DNA of 64,000 nt from Vicinamibacterales bacterium (GTDB taxonomy: Bacteria; Acidobacteriota; Vicinamibacteria; Vicinamibacterales; UBA2999): the NCBI GenBank assembly GCA_041659285.1, contig JBAZYO010000002.1:434001-498000 (forward strand), given 5' to 3'. Made by a program: the position numbers and the translations under genes. This document shows positions 8,394 to 16,433 of this stretch, in pieces. The first letter of the stretch is position 1; each line of letters begins with the position of its first letter. The notes under the pieces were generated by a model. It worked only from the letters and a program-made list of their open reading frames with translations. It had not been told where the DNA came from and made no database searches.

Positions 8394-9803
8394 CTACAGT
8401 GCGGCGGTGGTCGCCGGCACCGACGTCAACTCGAAGCGTCCCGTGCTGTCGCCGAAGCTCTTGAGGTCGTTGAGTCCGAGGTCCTGCATCAACGCCAGCA
8501 TCACGTTGGCCATCGGCGTGCCGTCGGCGGCCTTGAGGTGCAGGTTGCCGCGCAGCGCGCCACCGGCCTTGCCGGCCAGGAACAGCGGGCAGCGCTTGTG
8601 GTTGTGCACGTTCGAGTTGCCCATCGGCGAGCCGTAGATCACCAGCGTGTTGTCGAGGAGGTTCTTGTCGCCCTCGGGCGTGTTCTTCAGCTTGTTCAGG
8701 AAGTACGGAATCATGCTCACGTGATACCGGTTGATCTTCATGAAGTCGGTGACACGGTCTTCGCGCTCGCCGTGGTGCGAGGCGGGGTGGAAGGCGGAGC
8801 GGACGCCGCTCTCGGGGTAGACGCGGGCGGAGCCGTCGCGGCCCATCTTGAACGAGAAGACGCGGGTGACGTCGGTCGCAAACGCCAGCACCTGCAGGTC
8901 GAGCATCAGCTTGACGTGCTCGTCGAAGGAGTCGGGCACGCCGATCGGCGCTTCCGGCAACTCGCGGGCCTCGCCCGAGGCGTTGTGCGCCTCGACCCGC
9001 TGGATGCGGCGTTCAACTTCGCGCACCTCTTCGAGGAACGCGCCGAGACGGGCGCGATCGCTGGTGCCCAGATCCTTCTGGAGCCGCGCCACCTCGCCAC
9101 TGACCCAGTCGAGAATGCTCTTGTCGGTCTTGCGATGGGCAGCCCGTTCGGCCGGGGTCGCGCCGACGCCGAACAGCGAGTCGAAGGCGGCGCGCGGGTC
9201 GCGAATCATCGGCAGCGGCTGCTTCGGCGACGCCCAGCTGATGCTGTCGGTGTAGGCGCAGCTGTAGCCGTAGGCGCAGCCGCCCGACTGGTCCACGGTC
9301 TCGATGCTGAGCTGCATCGACGGGATGGCCGTGTCCTGGCCGAAATGTTGCGCGTAGATCTGGTCCAGCGAGGTGCCGGCGAAGACGTCGGAGCCCTGGG
9401 TCTTCTTCGGGTGCGCCTGCGTCAGGAACACCGCGCTCGAGCGGAAGTGGTCGGCACCGATCTCCGGCAGCGAGAACGCCTCAGCGTTGCGGACGTCGGT
9501 GTTGCTGACAATGGTGAGGTAATCACGGAACGGCTCGAGCGGCGACAGCGCGCCCGGGCTCAGGTCGAACGCCGTGCCCTCGGCGGCCGGCGACCACAGG
9601 TTCTTGCTGGCGCCAAACACGGTGGCGCCGGCGGAGCCGTGGACCATCTCGATCGCCGACAACCGCACCTTGCCCGCGGCCGCGGTCTTGGCGAGCAGCG
9701 TTTGCGCCGGGACCATCGCGTCCAGCAGCGGCAGCGCCAGGGTGACGCCAAGGCCGCGAAGAACCGTGCGGCGGGACAGGTGCTTCTTCGTGATGTATTC
9801 CAT
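8394..9803 (-). CDS. Tat-exported DUF1552 protein (copy 2)
   Basis: 469 residues from ATG 9803 (MEYITKKHLSRRTVLRGLG), preceded by a GGAGAGA ribosome-binding site. The open frame continues far upstream, but that part is antisense-like noise over the cytochrome gene. It has a twin-arginine motif at residues 10-16, a hydrophobic segment, then the DUF1552 domain. It lies 5 nt after the stop of the cytochrome gene at 9809, so co-transcription is very likely. It is a close paralogue of 2314-3744. Function is unknown. Confidence 0.9.
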   Translation of the reverse strand: MEYITKKHLSRRTVLRGLGVTLALPLLDAMVPAQTLLAKTAAAGKVRLSAIEMVHGSAGATVFGASKNLWSPAAEGTAFDLSPGALSPLEPFRDYLTIVSNTDVRNAEAFSLPEIGADHFRSSAVFLTQAHPKKTQGSDVFAGTSLDQIYAQHFGQDTAIPSMQLSIETVDQSGGCAYGYSCAYTDSISWASPKQPLPMIRDPRAAFDSLFGVGATPAERAAHRKTDKSILDWVSGEVARLQKDLGTSDRARLGAFLEEVREVERRIQRVEAHNASGEARELPEAPIGVPDSFDEHVKLMLDLQVLAFATDVTRVFSFKMGRDGSARVYPESGVRSAFHPASHHGEREDRVTDFMKINRYHVSMIPYFLNKLKNTPEGDKNLLDNTLVIYGSPMGNSNVHNHKRCPLFLAGKAGGALRGNLHLKAADGTPMANVMLALMQDLGLNDLKSFGDSTGRFELTSVPATTAAL

Positions 9804-9808
9804 AGTGT

Positions 9809-12322
9809 CTATCTCTCCACTGTCGTTTCGACTGCTTCGGCTCTGCTCATCTGGAACGCCCGGCTCGTCACGACCCCCATAACGAACGCCGAGAAGCGGT
9901 TGTTGCTCTTCGCCGCGTCGCGAATGATGCGGCGAACGGTCGGCATGTCGTAGGACTCGACGCGCCGGCCGAGGCTGTAGGTCATGAGGCGCTCGGTGAA
10001 GCTCAGGACGAACATGTCCTGGTGCTTCAGGAGCGCGGCGCGCAGGCCCACCGGTCCGCTCATCTTGGTGCCGTCGTAGAGGTCGCCCACCGGATCGACC
10101 GGCTCGCCGTTGTCGCGAATGCGCCAGCGTCCGGTGACGTCGAAGTTCTCGAGCGCCAGGCCGAGCGGGTCGATCACGCGGTGGCACGAGTTGCACTGCG
10201 GGTTGGCGCGGTGCTGCTCCATGCGCTGGCGCGTGGTCAGCTGCTTCTCGCCGGCGTCGGCCTTGGTCTCGTCGAGGGCCGGCACGTTCGGTGGCGGCGC
10301 CGGCGGCGGCGAGGCGAGCAGCACTTCCATCACCCACTTGCCGCGCAGCACCGGCGAGGTGCGATCGGCGACCGAGGTCAGCGCCAGGATGCTGCCCTGG
10401 CCGAGCAAGCCGCGGCGGTTCTCGCCGGCAAGCGCGACGCGGCGGAACTCCGGCCCGTTCACGTCCGGGATGCCGTAGTGCCTGGCGACCCGCTCGTTCA
10501 CGAAGGTGTAGTCTGCCGTCAGCAAGTCGAGAATCGACCGATCCTCGCGGACGATGCTGTCGAAGAACAGCTCGGTTTCGCGCCTCAGCGCCTCCGACAG
10601 CTTGAAGTCGTAGTACGGGAACAGCAGCGCGTCGGGATTGATCTTCTCGAGGTCCTGCAGCCGGAACCACTGCGACGCGAATCGCGTCGCCAGCGCCTCG
10701 GACCGGGGATCCGCGAGCATGCGCTTGACCTGCGCCGCCAGCACGCCCGGTCCACGCAGGGTGCCCTGGCCGGCGATCTTCAGCAGTTCGGCGTCAGGGC
10801 CCGTGCCCCAGAGAAAGAACGACAGGCGGGACGCCAGGTCCACGTCGGCGATGCGGTAGGTCTGGCCGGGACGCACCGTCGCCGGCGCTTCCTCGAGACG
10901 GAACAGGAACTTGGGGCTCGCCAGGATGGCCTGCACCGCGAGGCGGATGCCCGACTCGAAGTCCCCACCTTCCGTGCGTCCCTGCTGGTAGAACTTCTGC
11001 AGGCCGTCGTAGTCCGCCGCGGTCAGCGGCGCGCGATACGCCTGCGTCGCGATCCTGCGGATGATCTGCGAGGCGCACGCGGCCTCCTCCGCCGCCGCCG
11101 TCGGGCGGCAGCTGAAGATCTTCTTGCGGCTGGACGTTTCGGACACGCCAGTGACCTTGAAGGGCCCGCCCACGGCGAACTCGCGCAGGTGCGGCAGTGT
11201 GGTGATGCCGAAGCCCGAACCGATCTGGCTGTCGGCCAGCGTGTGATCGATCGGCGGCATCAGGTCGTCGGGCACCGCGTCGAAGCGCTGCACGAACGCC
11301 GCCGCCAGTTGATGCGTCCCCGCCTTGACGTGAATCTTCGCCGTCGTCAGGTTCATGCCGGTCGCATCCGACTCGCTCATGCGCGGGTTGATCTCGAGCG
11401 CGGCGACGCGCTCCCCGTCGATCGACACTTCAATGATCTCGCCGCGCACCGTGCTGCCAAACAACTGGCCGGTGGGGATCGAGTGCAACTGCATGCGGAA
11501 GCTGTAGTCGCCGTCCGCGGGGAACGTGTGCATCACGGCGGTGCCGCCGCGAGTGCCGAACGGGGCGCCCTCGACGTGCCCCATCTGCGAGCCGGTGCGA
11601 CGGACCTTGTAGGTGACCTCGGCGGCGCCGGCCTTCGGATCGCCGACCGCCAGCGAGCTGATGCGGCTGGCGGCGCGCAGGTAGCCTTCCATCAACGCCG
11701 CCGAGAAGCTCTGCGAGTCGGCCACGTTGTCGAAACCGGCACTGATTTGATCGGGCGGCAGGAACGCGGTGACGTCAACGTCGAGGTCGAACATGCCGGC
11801 GACCGCGCGCGTGTACTCGGCGCGGTTCAGGCGCTGGAACGGTCGGCGGCCAGGGTTAGGGTTGAGGGCCGCAGCCTGATCGAGCCGCGTTTCCATGGCG
11901 GAGACGAACGACGTCAGCACCGCCGGCTCGGGCCGCCGCGCGCTGGCCGGCGGCATCATGCCGGAGCGGATCTTGCGGATCATCTTCTCCGCAACCTCGG
12001 CAACTTCAGCGTCGTGACCGACCTTCGACGCATCAAATCCGGCAAGCGTGAGCCCGCCCGCGTTGTTCTTGTTGCGATCGTTGTGACAGGTGGCGCAGTA
12101 CTGCTTGACGAGTGCGGTCTGCGATTCCGTAACGGAAGTGTTCGCGTGACCAACGGCCACAGCCGGCCCGCCTACGCCCGCTTGTTGAGGCGCGGGCTTC
12201 GGCGTGGTCACGCCGGAGCGGCCTTCGGCCGCGGAGGCGGACGCCTGCTGCTGTTCCGCGTACACGCGAAACCCCAGCCCCAGGACGATGGTGGAAATGA
12301 CCACGAACGAGAGTTTCTTCAT
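9809..12322 (-). CDS. Exported diheme DUF1587/1595/1592/1588/1585 protein (copy 3)
   Basis: 837 residues starting at ATG 12322 (MKKLSFVVISTIVLGLGF, a clear signal peptide); an in-frame ATG 32 codons upstream is less likely. The first heme site CATCH is followed by DUF1587 (RLNRAEYTRAVAGMF), DUF1595 (FESGIRLAVQAILASPKFLF), DUF1592 (DVDLASRLSFFLWG), DUF1588 with CNSCH, and DUF1585 ending near the C-terminus. It is the promoter-proximal gene of the array running down to position 1. It lacks the repeat-encoded insertion of copy 2. The role is probably periplasmic electron transfer or oxidation, with substrate unknown. Confidence 0.9.
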   Translation of the reverse strand: MKKLSFVVISTIVLGLGFRVYAEQQQASASAAEGRSGVTTPKPAPQQAGVGGPAVAVGHANTSVTESQTALVKQYCATCHNDRNKNNAGGLTLAGFDASKVGHDAEVAEVAEKMIRKIRSGMMPPASARRPEPAVLTSFVSAMETRLDQAAALNPNPGRRPFQRLNRAEYTRAVAGMFDLDVDVTAFLPPDQISAGFDNVADSQSFSAALMEGYLRAASRISSLAVGDPKAGAAEVTYKVRRTGSQMGHVEGAPFGTRGGTAVMHTFPADGDYSFRMQLHSIPTGQLFGSTVRGEIIEVSIDGERVAALEINPRMSESDATGMNLTTAKIHVKAGTHQLAAAFVQRFDAVPDDLMPPIDHTLADSQIGSGFGITTLPHLREFAVGGPFKVTGVSETSSRKKIFSCRPTAAAEEAACASQIIRRIATQAYRAPLTAADYDGLQKFYQQGRTEGGDFESGIRLAVQAILASPKFLFRLEEAPATVRPGQTYRIADVDLASRLSFFLWGTGPDAELLKIAGQGTLRGPGVLAAQVKRMLADPRSEALATRFASQWFRLQDLEKINPDALLFPYYDFKLSEALRRETELFFDSIVREDRSILDLLTADYTFVNERVARHYGIPDVNGPEFRRVALAGENRRGLLGQGSILALTSVADRTSPVLRGKWVMEVLLASPPPAPPPNVPALDETKADAGEKQLTTRQRMEQHRANPQCNSCHRVIDPLGLALENFDVTGRWRIRDNGEPVDPVGDLYDGTKMSGPVGLRAALLKHQDMFVLSFTERLMTYSLGRRVESYDMPTVRRIIRDAAKSNNRFSAFVMGVVTSRAFQMSRAEAVETTVER

Positions 12323-12464
12323 GCTCGCCTTGTCCCCCGCTCCAGGGACGGTTTTTAACAGGGCCGTTGTAACACTAACAAGCCGAATTTTCAACGACTT
12401 AGAGACATTTCTTGTCACCGGTTGTCATCGCCGTGGTAGATTCCCGCAGACAAATTGGATGGTC

Positions 12465-12539
12465 GGGGTCAGGCCGCGAAAAGCGCCCTTCTTGTGGCGA
12501 ATTTGGCCACAAGAAGGGCGCTTTTCGCGGCCTGACCCC
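12465..12539. repeat. Long perfect hairpin with GGGGTCAGG / CCTGACCCC ends
   Basis: Arms 12465-12498 and 12506-12539 (34 nt each) are exact reverse complements with a 7-nt loop (gaatttg). The outer ends ggggtcagg/cctgacccc recur at 15893-15950, 22217-22240 and 35881-35971, while the inner stem sequence differs in each. It lies in the 240-nt gap between two divergent genes (starts 12322 and 12563), which otherwise shows nothing clear. Confidence 0.9.
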
Positions 12540-12562
12540 AATCCTCCCTTCACGGAGGGCGC

Positions 12563-13807
12563 ATGGATCGGCGGAAAACCATCTCCCGGCGGCGGGTATT
12601 GGCGGTCGGCACGGCCGGAATTGTCGGTGCGGCCCTGCCAATGGCAGGCCAAAGCCCCGACCAGGCGGCCCGTCCGAAGGTGCCGGCCGACCCGACCAAG
12701 GTGCAGGGTCCGCTGAGCACCGGCGTCGGCGGGCGCTCGCCGTTCGAGCAGCCCAGGCGGGTGTCGCTCAGCGACCGCCGCACCTCGAGCCAGACGCCCC
12801 TCCAGGATCTCGACGGCATCATCACCCCGTCGGACCTGCACTTCGAACGGCACCACGGCGGCGTCCCGGCCATCGATCCCAGGCAGCACACGCTGCTGAT
12901 CCATGGCATGGTCGATCGGCCACTGGTGTTCACGGTGGATGACCTCCGGCGCTTCCCCGGGCGGTCGGTCATCCGGATGATGGAATGCTCCGGCAACGGC
13001 GGCCGCATCTATCGCCGCGAAGGCAACCAGACCGACCTCACCCCGCAGCAGATCGACGGGCTGACGAGCACGAGCGAGTGGACGGGCGTGCCGCTCGCCA
13101 CCCTGTTCCGCGAAGCCGGCGCCTCGCCCAAGGCGAAGTGGTTCCTGGCCGAAGGCAGTGACGCCGCGGTGATGACGCGCAGCATCCCCATCGAGAAGGC
13201 CTACGACGACGCGATGATCGCCTACGGACAGAACGGCGAGCCGCTCCGTCCCGAGCAGGGCTACCCGATCCGCCTGTTCCTCCCCGGCGTGGAAGGCAAC
13301 GCCAGCATCAAGTGGCTGCGCCGCATCGAGCTGGCCGATCAGCCGTTCATGACGCGCGAGGAGACCTCGAAGTACACCGACCCGCTACCCGACGGCACCG
13401 CGCGCATCTTCAGCCTCGACATGGACGCCAAGTCGCTGATCACCGAGCCGGCGTTCCCCGACAAGCTCACCGGCCCCGGCTGGTGGGAAGTGCGCGGCAT
13501 CGCCTGGAGCGGACGCGGCAAGATCGCACGCGTGGACCTCAGCACCGATGGCGGCAAGACCTGGCAGCCGGCGAAGCTGGACGATCCGGTGCTGCCCAAG
13601 TGCCACACACGCTTCCGCCTGCCGTTCGAATGGAAGGGCGGCGAGGCCACGTTGATGAGCCGCGCCACCGACGAGACCGGCTACACGCAGCCGACGCTCG
13701 ACGTGCTGATGGCGGCGCGCGGGCCGGCCACCGCGTATCACTTCAATCACATTCGCGGCTGGAAGGTGTTCGCTGATGGCACGGTGAAGTTCGCGGGGGG
13801 GGCGTAA
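12563..13807 (+). CDS. soxC: SoxC-like sulfite dehydrogenase, molybdopterin subunit
   Basis: 414 residues. A Tat signal (RRRVLAVGTAGIVGAALP, about residues 9-26) is followed by the oxidoreductase molybdopterin-binding domain. It has the MMECSGNGGR motif, whose Cys142 should ligate Mo. The C-terminal Mo-co dimerisation domain runs from about 290 to 395 (GPGWWEVRGIAWSGRGKI). The family oxidises sulfite or, in SoxCD, sulfane sulfur in the periplasm, passing electrons to a cytochrome c. The next gene encodes such a cytochrome and overlaps by one base (TAATG). No other sox gene is in the window, so a stand-alone sulfite oxidase is possible. Confidence 0.85.
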   Translation: MDRRKTISRRRVLAVGTAGIVGAALPMAGQSPDQAARPKVPADPTKVQGPLSTGVGGRSPFEQPRRVSLSDRRTSSQTPLQDLDGIITPSDLHFERHHGGVPAIDPRQHTLLIHGMVDRPLVFTVDDLRRFPGRSVIRMMECSGNGGRIYRREGNQTDLTPQQIDGLTSTSEWTGVPLATLFREAGASPKAKWFLAEGSDAAVMTRSIPIEKAYDDAMIAYGQNGEPLRPEQGYPIRLFLPGVEGNASIKWLRRIELADQPFMTREETSKYTDPLPDGTARIFSLDMDAKSLITEPAFPDKLTGPGWWEVRGIAWSGRGKIARVDLSTDGGKTWQPAKLDDPVLPKCHTRFRLPFEWKGGEATLMSRATDETGYTQPTLDVLMAARGPATAYHFNHIRGWKVFADGTVKFAGGA

Positions 13808-14388
13808 TGAAGACGGTTATTGCCACGGCGCTGGTCGCAGTTTCCGCGTCCGCCTTCGCGCTCGCTCAATCCGGGGCTCGCGCTTCGGCGAGACAGCCTT
13901 CGCGGCTCGAGATCGGCAGAGCCGCTACGGCTGACGAGATCAGGAAGCTCGACATCGACGTGATGCCCGACGGCCGCGGCTTGCCGCCGGGCCGCGGCAC
14001 CGTCGCCGAGGGCGCCACCATCTACGCCGCCAAGTGCCGCTCGTGCCATGGCGCCAACGGTGAGGGCGGCGCGTTCGATCGCCTCGTCGGCCGCGACTCG
14101 GGCCCGAACTTCAACTTCGCGATGGATCCCAAACTGGTGAAGACGGTGGGCAACTACTGGCCCTACGCCACGACGCTGTACGACTACACCTATCGCGCCA
14201 TGCCGTTCACGCAACCCGGCACGCTGACGCCGAACGAAACCTACTCGCTGGTCGCCTACATCCTGGCGCTCAACAAGATCGTTCCGGACGACGCGGTGAT
14301 GGATCAGGCGACGCTGGCCAAGGTGGTGATGCCGGCGCGCGATCGGTTCGTCGTCGACAATCGCCGGGGCGGCAAGGTCGTCAAATAG
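13807..14388 (+). CDS. Exported c-type cytochrome, SoxD-like partner of the molybdoenzyme
   Basis: 193 residues with a signal peptide (1-20). One heme site, CRSCH (C77, C80, H81), is followed by a class I cytochrome c fold; a Met in YTYRAMPF is a plausible sixth ligand. It overlaps the soxC-like gene by one base, which indicates coupled translation and a role as its electron acceptor. The stretch just after the signal (residues 22-42) is encoded by a degenerate copy of the dispersed palindromic repeat. It could also be called a generic cytochrome c. Confidence 0.85.
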   Translation: MKTVIATALVAVSASAFALAQSGARASARQPSRLEIGRAATADEIRKLDIDVMPDGRGLPPGRGTVAEGATIYAAKCRSCHGANGEGGAFDRLVGRDSGPNFNFAMDPKLVKTVGNYWPYATTLYDYTYRAMPFTQPGTLTPNETYSLVAYILALNKIVPDDAVMDQATLAKVVMPARDRFVVDNRRGGKVVK

Positions 14389-14424
14389 CCCGACACGGGA
14401 CGGGGCGGAAGCCGGGAGTGCGGG

Positions 14425-15858
14425 CTACCGTTTCTGCGGCGAGCCCACCGGCTTGAGCACGGTGAGATCCTGAGAGTCCACCGAGTACTCAGTGAACGGC
14501 TGGTACATCTCGTCCCAGCTCTGCTCCGACCAGAACACCTCGAGCTGCGGGCCGGGGTTCCACTTGTTGCGCACCGAGTTGTCGTAGACGCCGATGCCGG
14601 TGATCTTGCTGCCCGCCGGAATCTTGAGCGGCTCGGCCAGTTCGTAGTTGAACTGCCAGTTGAAGTCGAACTTCGGCACGTTCAGGATCACCTGCTCGCG
14701 GCCGTCGGGATAGGTGACCACCCACTTCAGGCTCTTGCCGCGCAGGTGCATGTGCGGTGACATCGCGTAGAGCGTGATGTCTTCGGTCACCGGCGTGATG
14801 CCGGTGAGCTTCCAGTTCTCCGCGTAGGGCGGAATGTTCGGCGTGGTGCGGCTGCGGCGCGTGCTGCTCGGGTCGGCGACGTATTCCGTTTCACGCCCCT
14901 CCGCGCGATAGATCGACAGCCCGCCCTTGGTGGTGGCGAGCGGATCGCCAGCCTGGCGGATCAGCACTTCGTGCGTCACCGGCACCTTGTTGAACCAGAT
15001 GCCCAGCTTCGTCCGATCCTTCTGAGGCGTGCCGGTCGGGTTGTAGTGCATCTGCCAGTTCACATACTTGCCGGCGGGAATGCGCTTGCCGATGTCCGGG
15101 CGGTGAATGTCGAGGCCGCGGCCGGGCACCCACGAGAGCAGCTTGCTCGATCCAGGCAAACCCGAATCGGTGGACGGCAATCCGCGCGACCCGCGGTCGC
15201 CGATGACCTTGCCGTCGGCGCCGACAATGCGGCCGTCAACCAGGCGCGAGCCCTCTGGGATGTCGACGAAGTAGATGCCGGCGTGGTGTACCACGGCGCG
15301 ATTGCTCGGGTGCAGCTCGACGACTTCCGCGAAGCGGTCTTCGCTCCACGGCACCTTCGAATAGAACATCTGCACGCCGACTTCGCCTTCGGCGGGAATC
15401 TCGAACTCGACCGGCATCTCGAGCACGGCGTCCGGTTCGCGCGTGCCGAACGACCAACCCGACGCAAACGTGGGCGCCAGCGGCATCTCGGCCGCGTTGC
15501 CGCGCGCCGCGCCGCCATCCACCCAGGCGGCGATGGTGTCGATTTCCTTCTGTGACAGGCTGACGTCGTTGCGCATCGGCAGCGTCTGGGTCATGTCGGC
15601 GCCCCAGGGCGGCATCTCGCGCGCCACGACCTTGGCCTTGATCGCCTTGGCCCACGGCCGCGCATCGTCGTACGAGAGCAGCGCCATGGGCGCGACCTCG
15701 CCGGGACGATGGCAGTTGGCGCACTTCTTGTACATGATGGGCGCGACGTCTTTGGCAAACGTCGGCGCGCTCGCGGAGGTGGGGGCTGGAGTCTGAGCGG
15801 TGGCGCGGAACGAACCTAGTGCCGCCACGCCGATCACGACAAGTGCCAGTCGCTTCAT
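14425..15858 (-). CDS. Cytochrome c fused to copper type II monooxygenase-like domain (copy 1)
   Basis: 477 residues from ATG 15858 (MKRLALVVIGVAALGS, a signal peptide); the open frame continues upstream only through a repeat. The N-terminal domain has CANCH (C46, C49, H50). The C-terminal part matches the copper type II ascorbate-dependent monooxygenase fold. Candidate ligands are H191-H192 (VVHHAG), H271 (WQMHY), H369/H371 (SPHMHLRG) and M451 (SWDEM), in the order of the CuH and CuM sites of peptidylglycine monooxygenase. The substrate is unknown. The heme domain may replace ascorbate as electron donor; that is an inference. It is a paralogue of 49530-50747. Confidence 0.8.
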   Translation of the reverse strand: MKRLALVVIGVAALGSFRATAQTPAPTSASAPTFAKDVAPIMYKKCANCHRPGEVAPMALLSYDDARPWAKAIKAKVVAREMPPWGADMTQTLPMRNDVSLSQKEIDTIAAWVDGGAARGNAAEMPLAPTFASGWSFGTREPDAVLEMPVEFEIPAEGEVGVQMFYSKVPWSEDRFAEVVELHPSNRAVVHHAGIYFVDIPEGSRLVDGRIVGADGKVIGDRGSRGLPSTDSGLPGSSKLLSWVPGRGLDIHRPDIGKRIPAGKYVNWQMHYNPTGTPQKDRTKLGIWFNKVPVTHEVLIRQAGDPLATTKGGLSIYRAEGRETEYVADPSSTRRSRTTPNIPPYAENWKLTGITPVTEDITLYAMSPHMHLRGKSLKWVVTYPDGREQVILNVPKFDFNWQFNYELAEPLKIPAGSKITGIGVYDNSVRNKWNPGPQLEVFWSEQSWDEMYQPFTEYSVDSQDLTVLKPVGSPQKR

Positions 15859-15892
15859 ATCGCCCTCGCAGGTTTCGCGGATGGTATTCCTC

Positions 15893-15950
15893 GGGGTCTG
15901 ACCGCATTCACCCAAAAGGGTGAATTTCGTGGCCTGACCCCAATCATCCC
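15893..15950. repeat. Imperfect hairpin of the GGGGTC...GACCCC family
   Basis: Starts with ggggtctgacc and ends with ggcctgaccccaatc. The inner stem ttcaccc/gggtgaa closes an aaaa loop. It lies upstream of the monooxygenase gene. The adjacent 15969-16026 carries a degraded copy of the CGCCTTCGC/GCTTCGGCG repeat. The whole gap 15859-16039 is repeat-derived. Confidence 0.7.
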
Positions 15951-16039
15951 TCACAACGACCGGCGACCCGCCTTCGCTCGCTGCGCGAGCTTCGGCGCGG
16001 TCCGTCGTCGCGGCCTCCGGCCGCTCCGCGGATACTAGC

Positions 16040-16411
16040 CTATTTCGGGGCGCCCGCAACGCACGACGCCACGGCCTCGACGGCCGAGGTCATGTTGAGG
16101 CGGCTGACCGGCGTGCCCTTGATGAACAGGCCGCGAATCACCATGGTGTGGTCGCGGTGCTGAGGCAGGCTGAACTCCCCCACCCCGATCAACTTGAAGC
16201 GGTTCTTGCCGGCGGGCGGCGTCTTGGGGATGTCGGCCGCCGGCGCCTGGTTGGCAATGCTCGGGACCGGGTCGGTGGCGGCGACCAGCATCCAGTTGCC
16301 GGCGCCTTGCTCGCGCAGGCAGCCGGTCACGCTGACAATCTCCGCCTTGTTCGCCGCCGGCGCTTGCGCGGCGAGCGCCAGGGACCAGACCAGAATCGAA
16401 TGGAGGGTCAT
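16040..16411 (-). CDS. Small exported protein of unknown function
   Basis: 123 residues from ATG 16411 (MTLHSILVWSLALAAQAPA), chosen because this gives a signal peptide and avoids overlapping the divergent gene. The mature part contains VTGCLREQGAGNWMLVAATDP and a late Cys (EAVASCVAG). This resembles short exported Acidobacterial proteins of unknown function with an OB-like core. Its start is about 20 bp from the start of the divergent HupE-type gene, so the two share one promoter region containing ctatgatag. Confidence 0.6.
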   Translation of the reverse strand: MTLHSILVWSLALAAQAPAANKAEIVSVTGCLREQGAGNWMLVAATDPVPSIANQAPAADIPKTPPAGKNRFKLIGVGEFSLPQHRDHTMVIRGLFIKGTPVSRLNMTSAVEAVASCVAGAPK

Positions 16412-16433
16412 GACGGTCGCTATGATAGCCGAC

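Noticed and set aside
9804..10670. Upstream extension of the DUF1552 frame (copy 2)
   Set aside because: The extension overlaps the cytochrome gene in another frame. The Tat signal and ribosome-binding site fix the start at 9803.
15859..16059. N-terminal extension of the copper monooxygenase gene
   Set aside because: The 67 extra residues are encoded by palindromic repeats. The signal peptide begins at ATG 15858.
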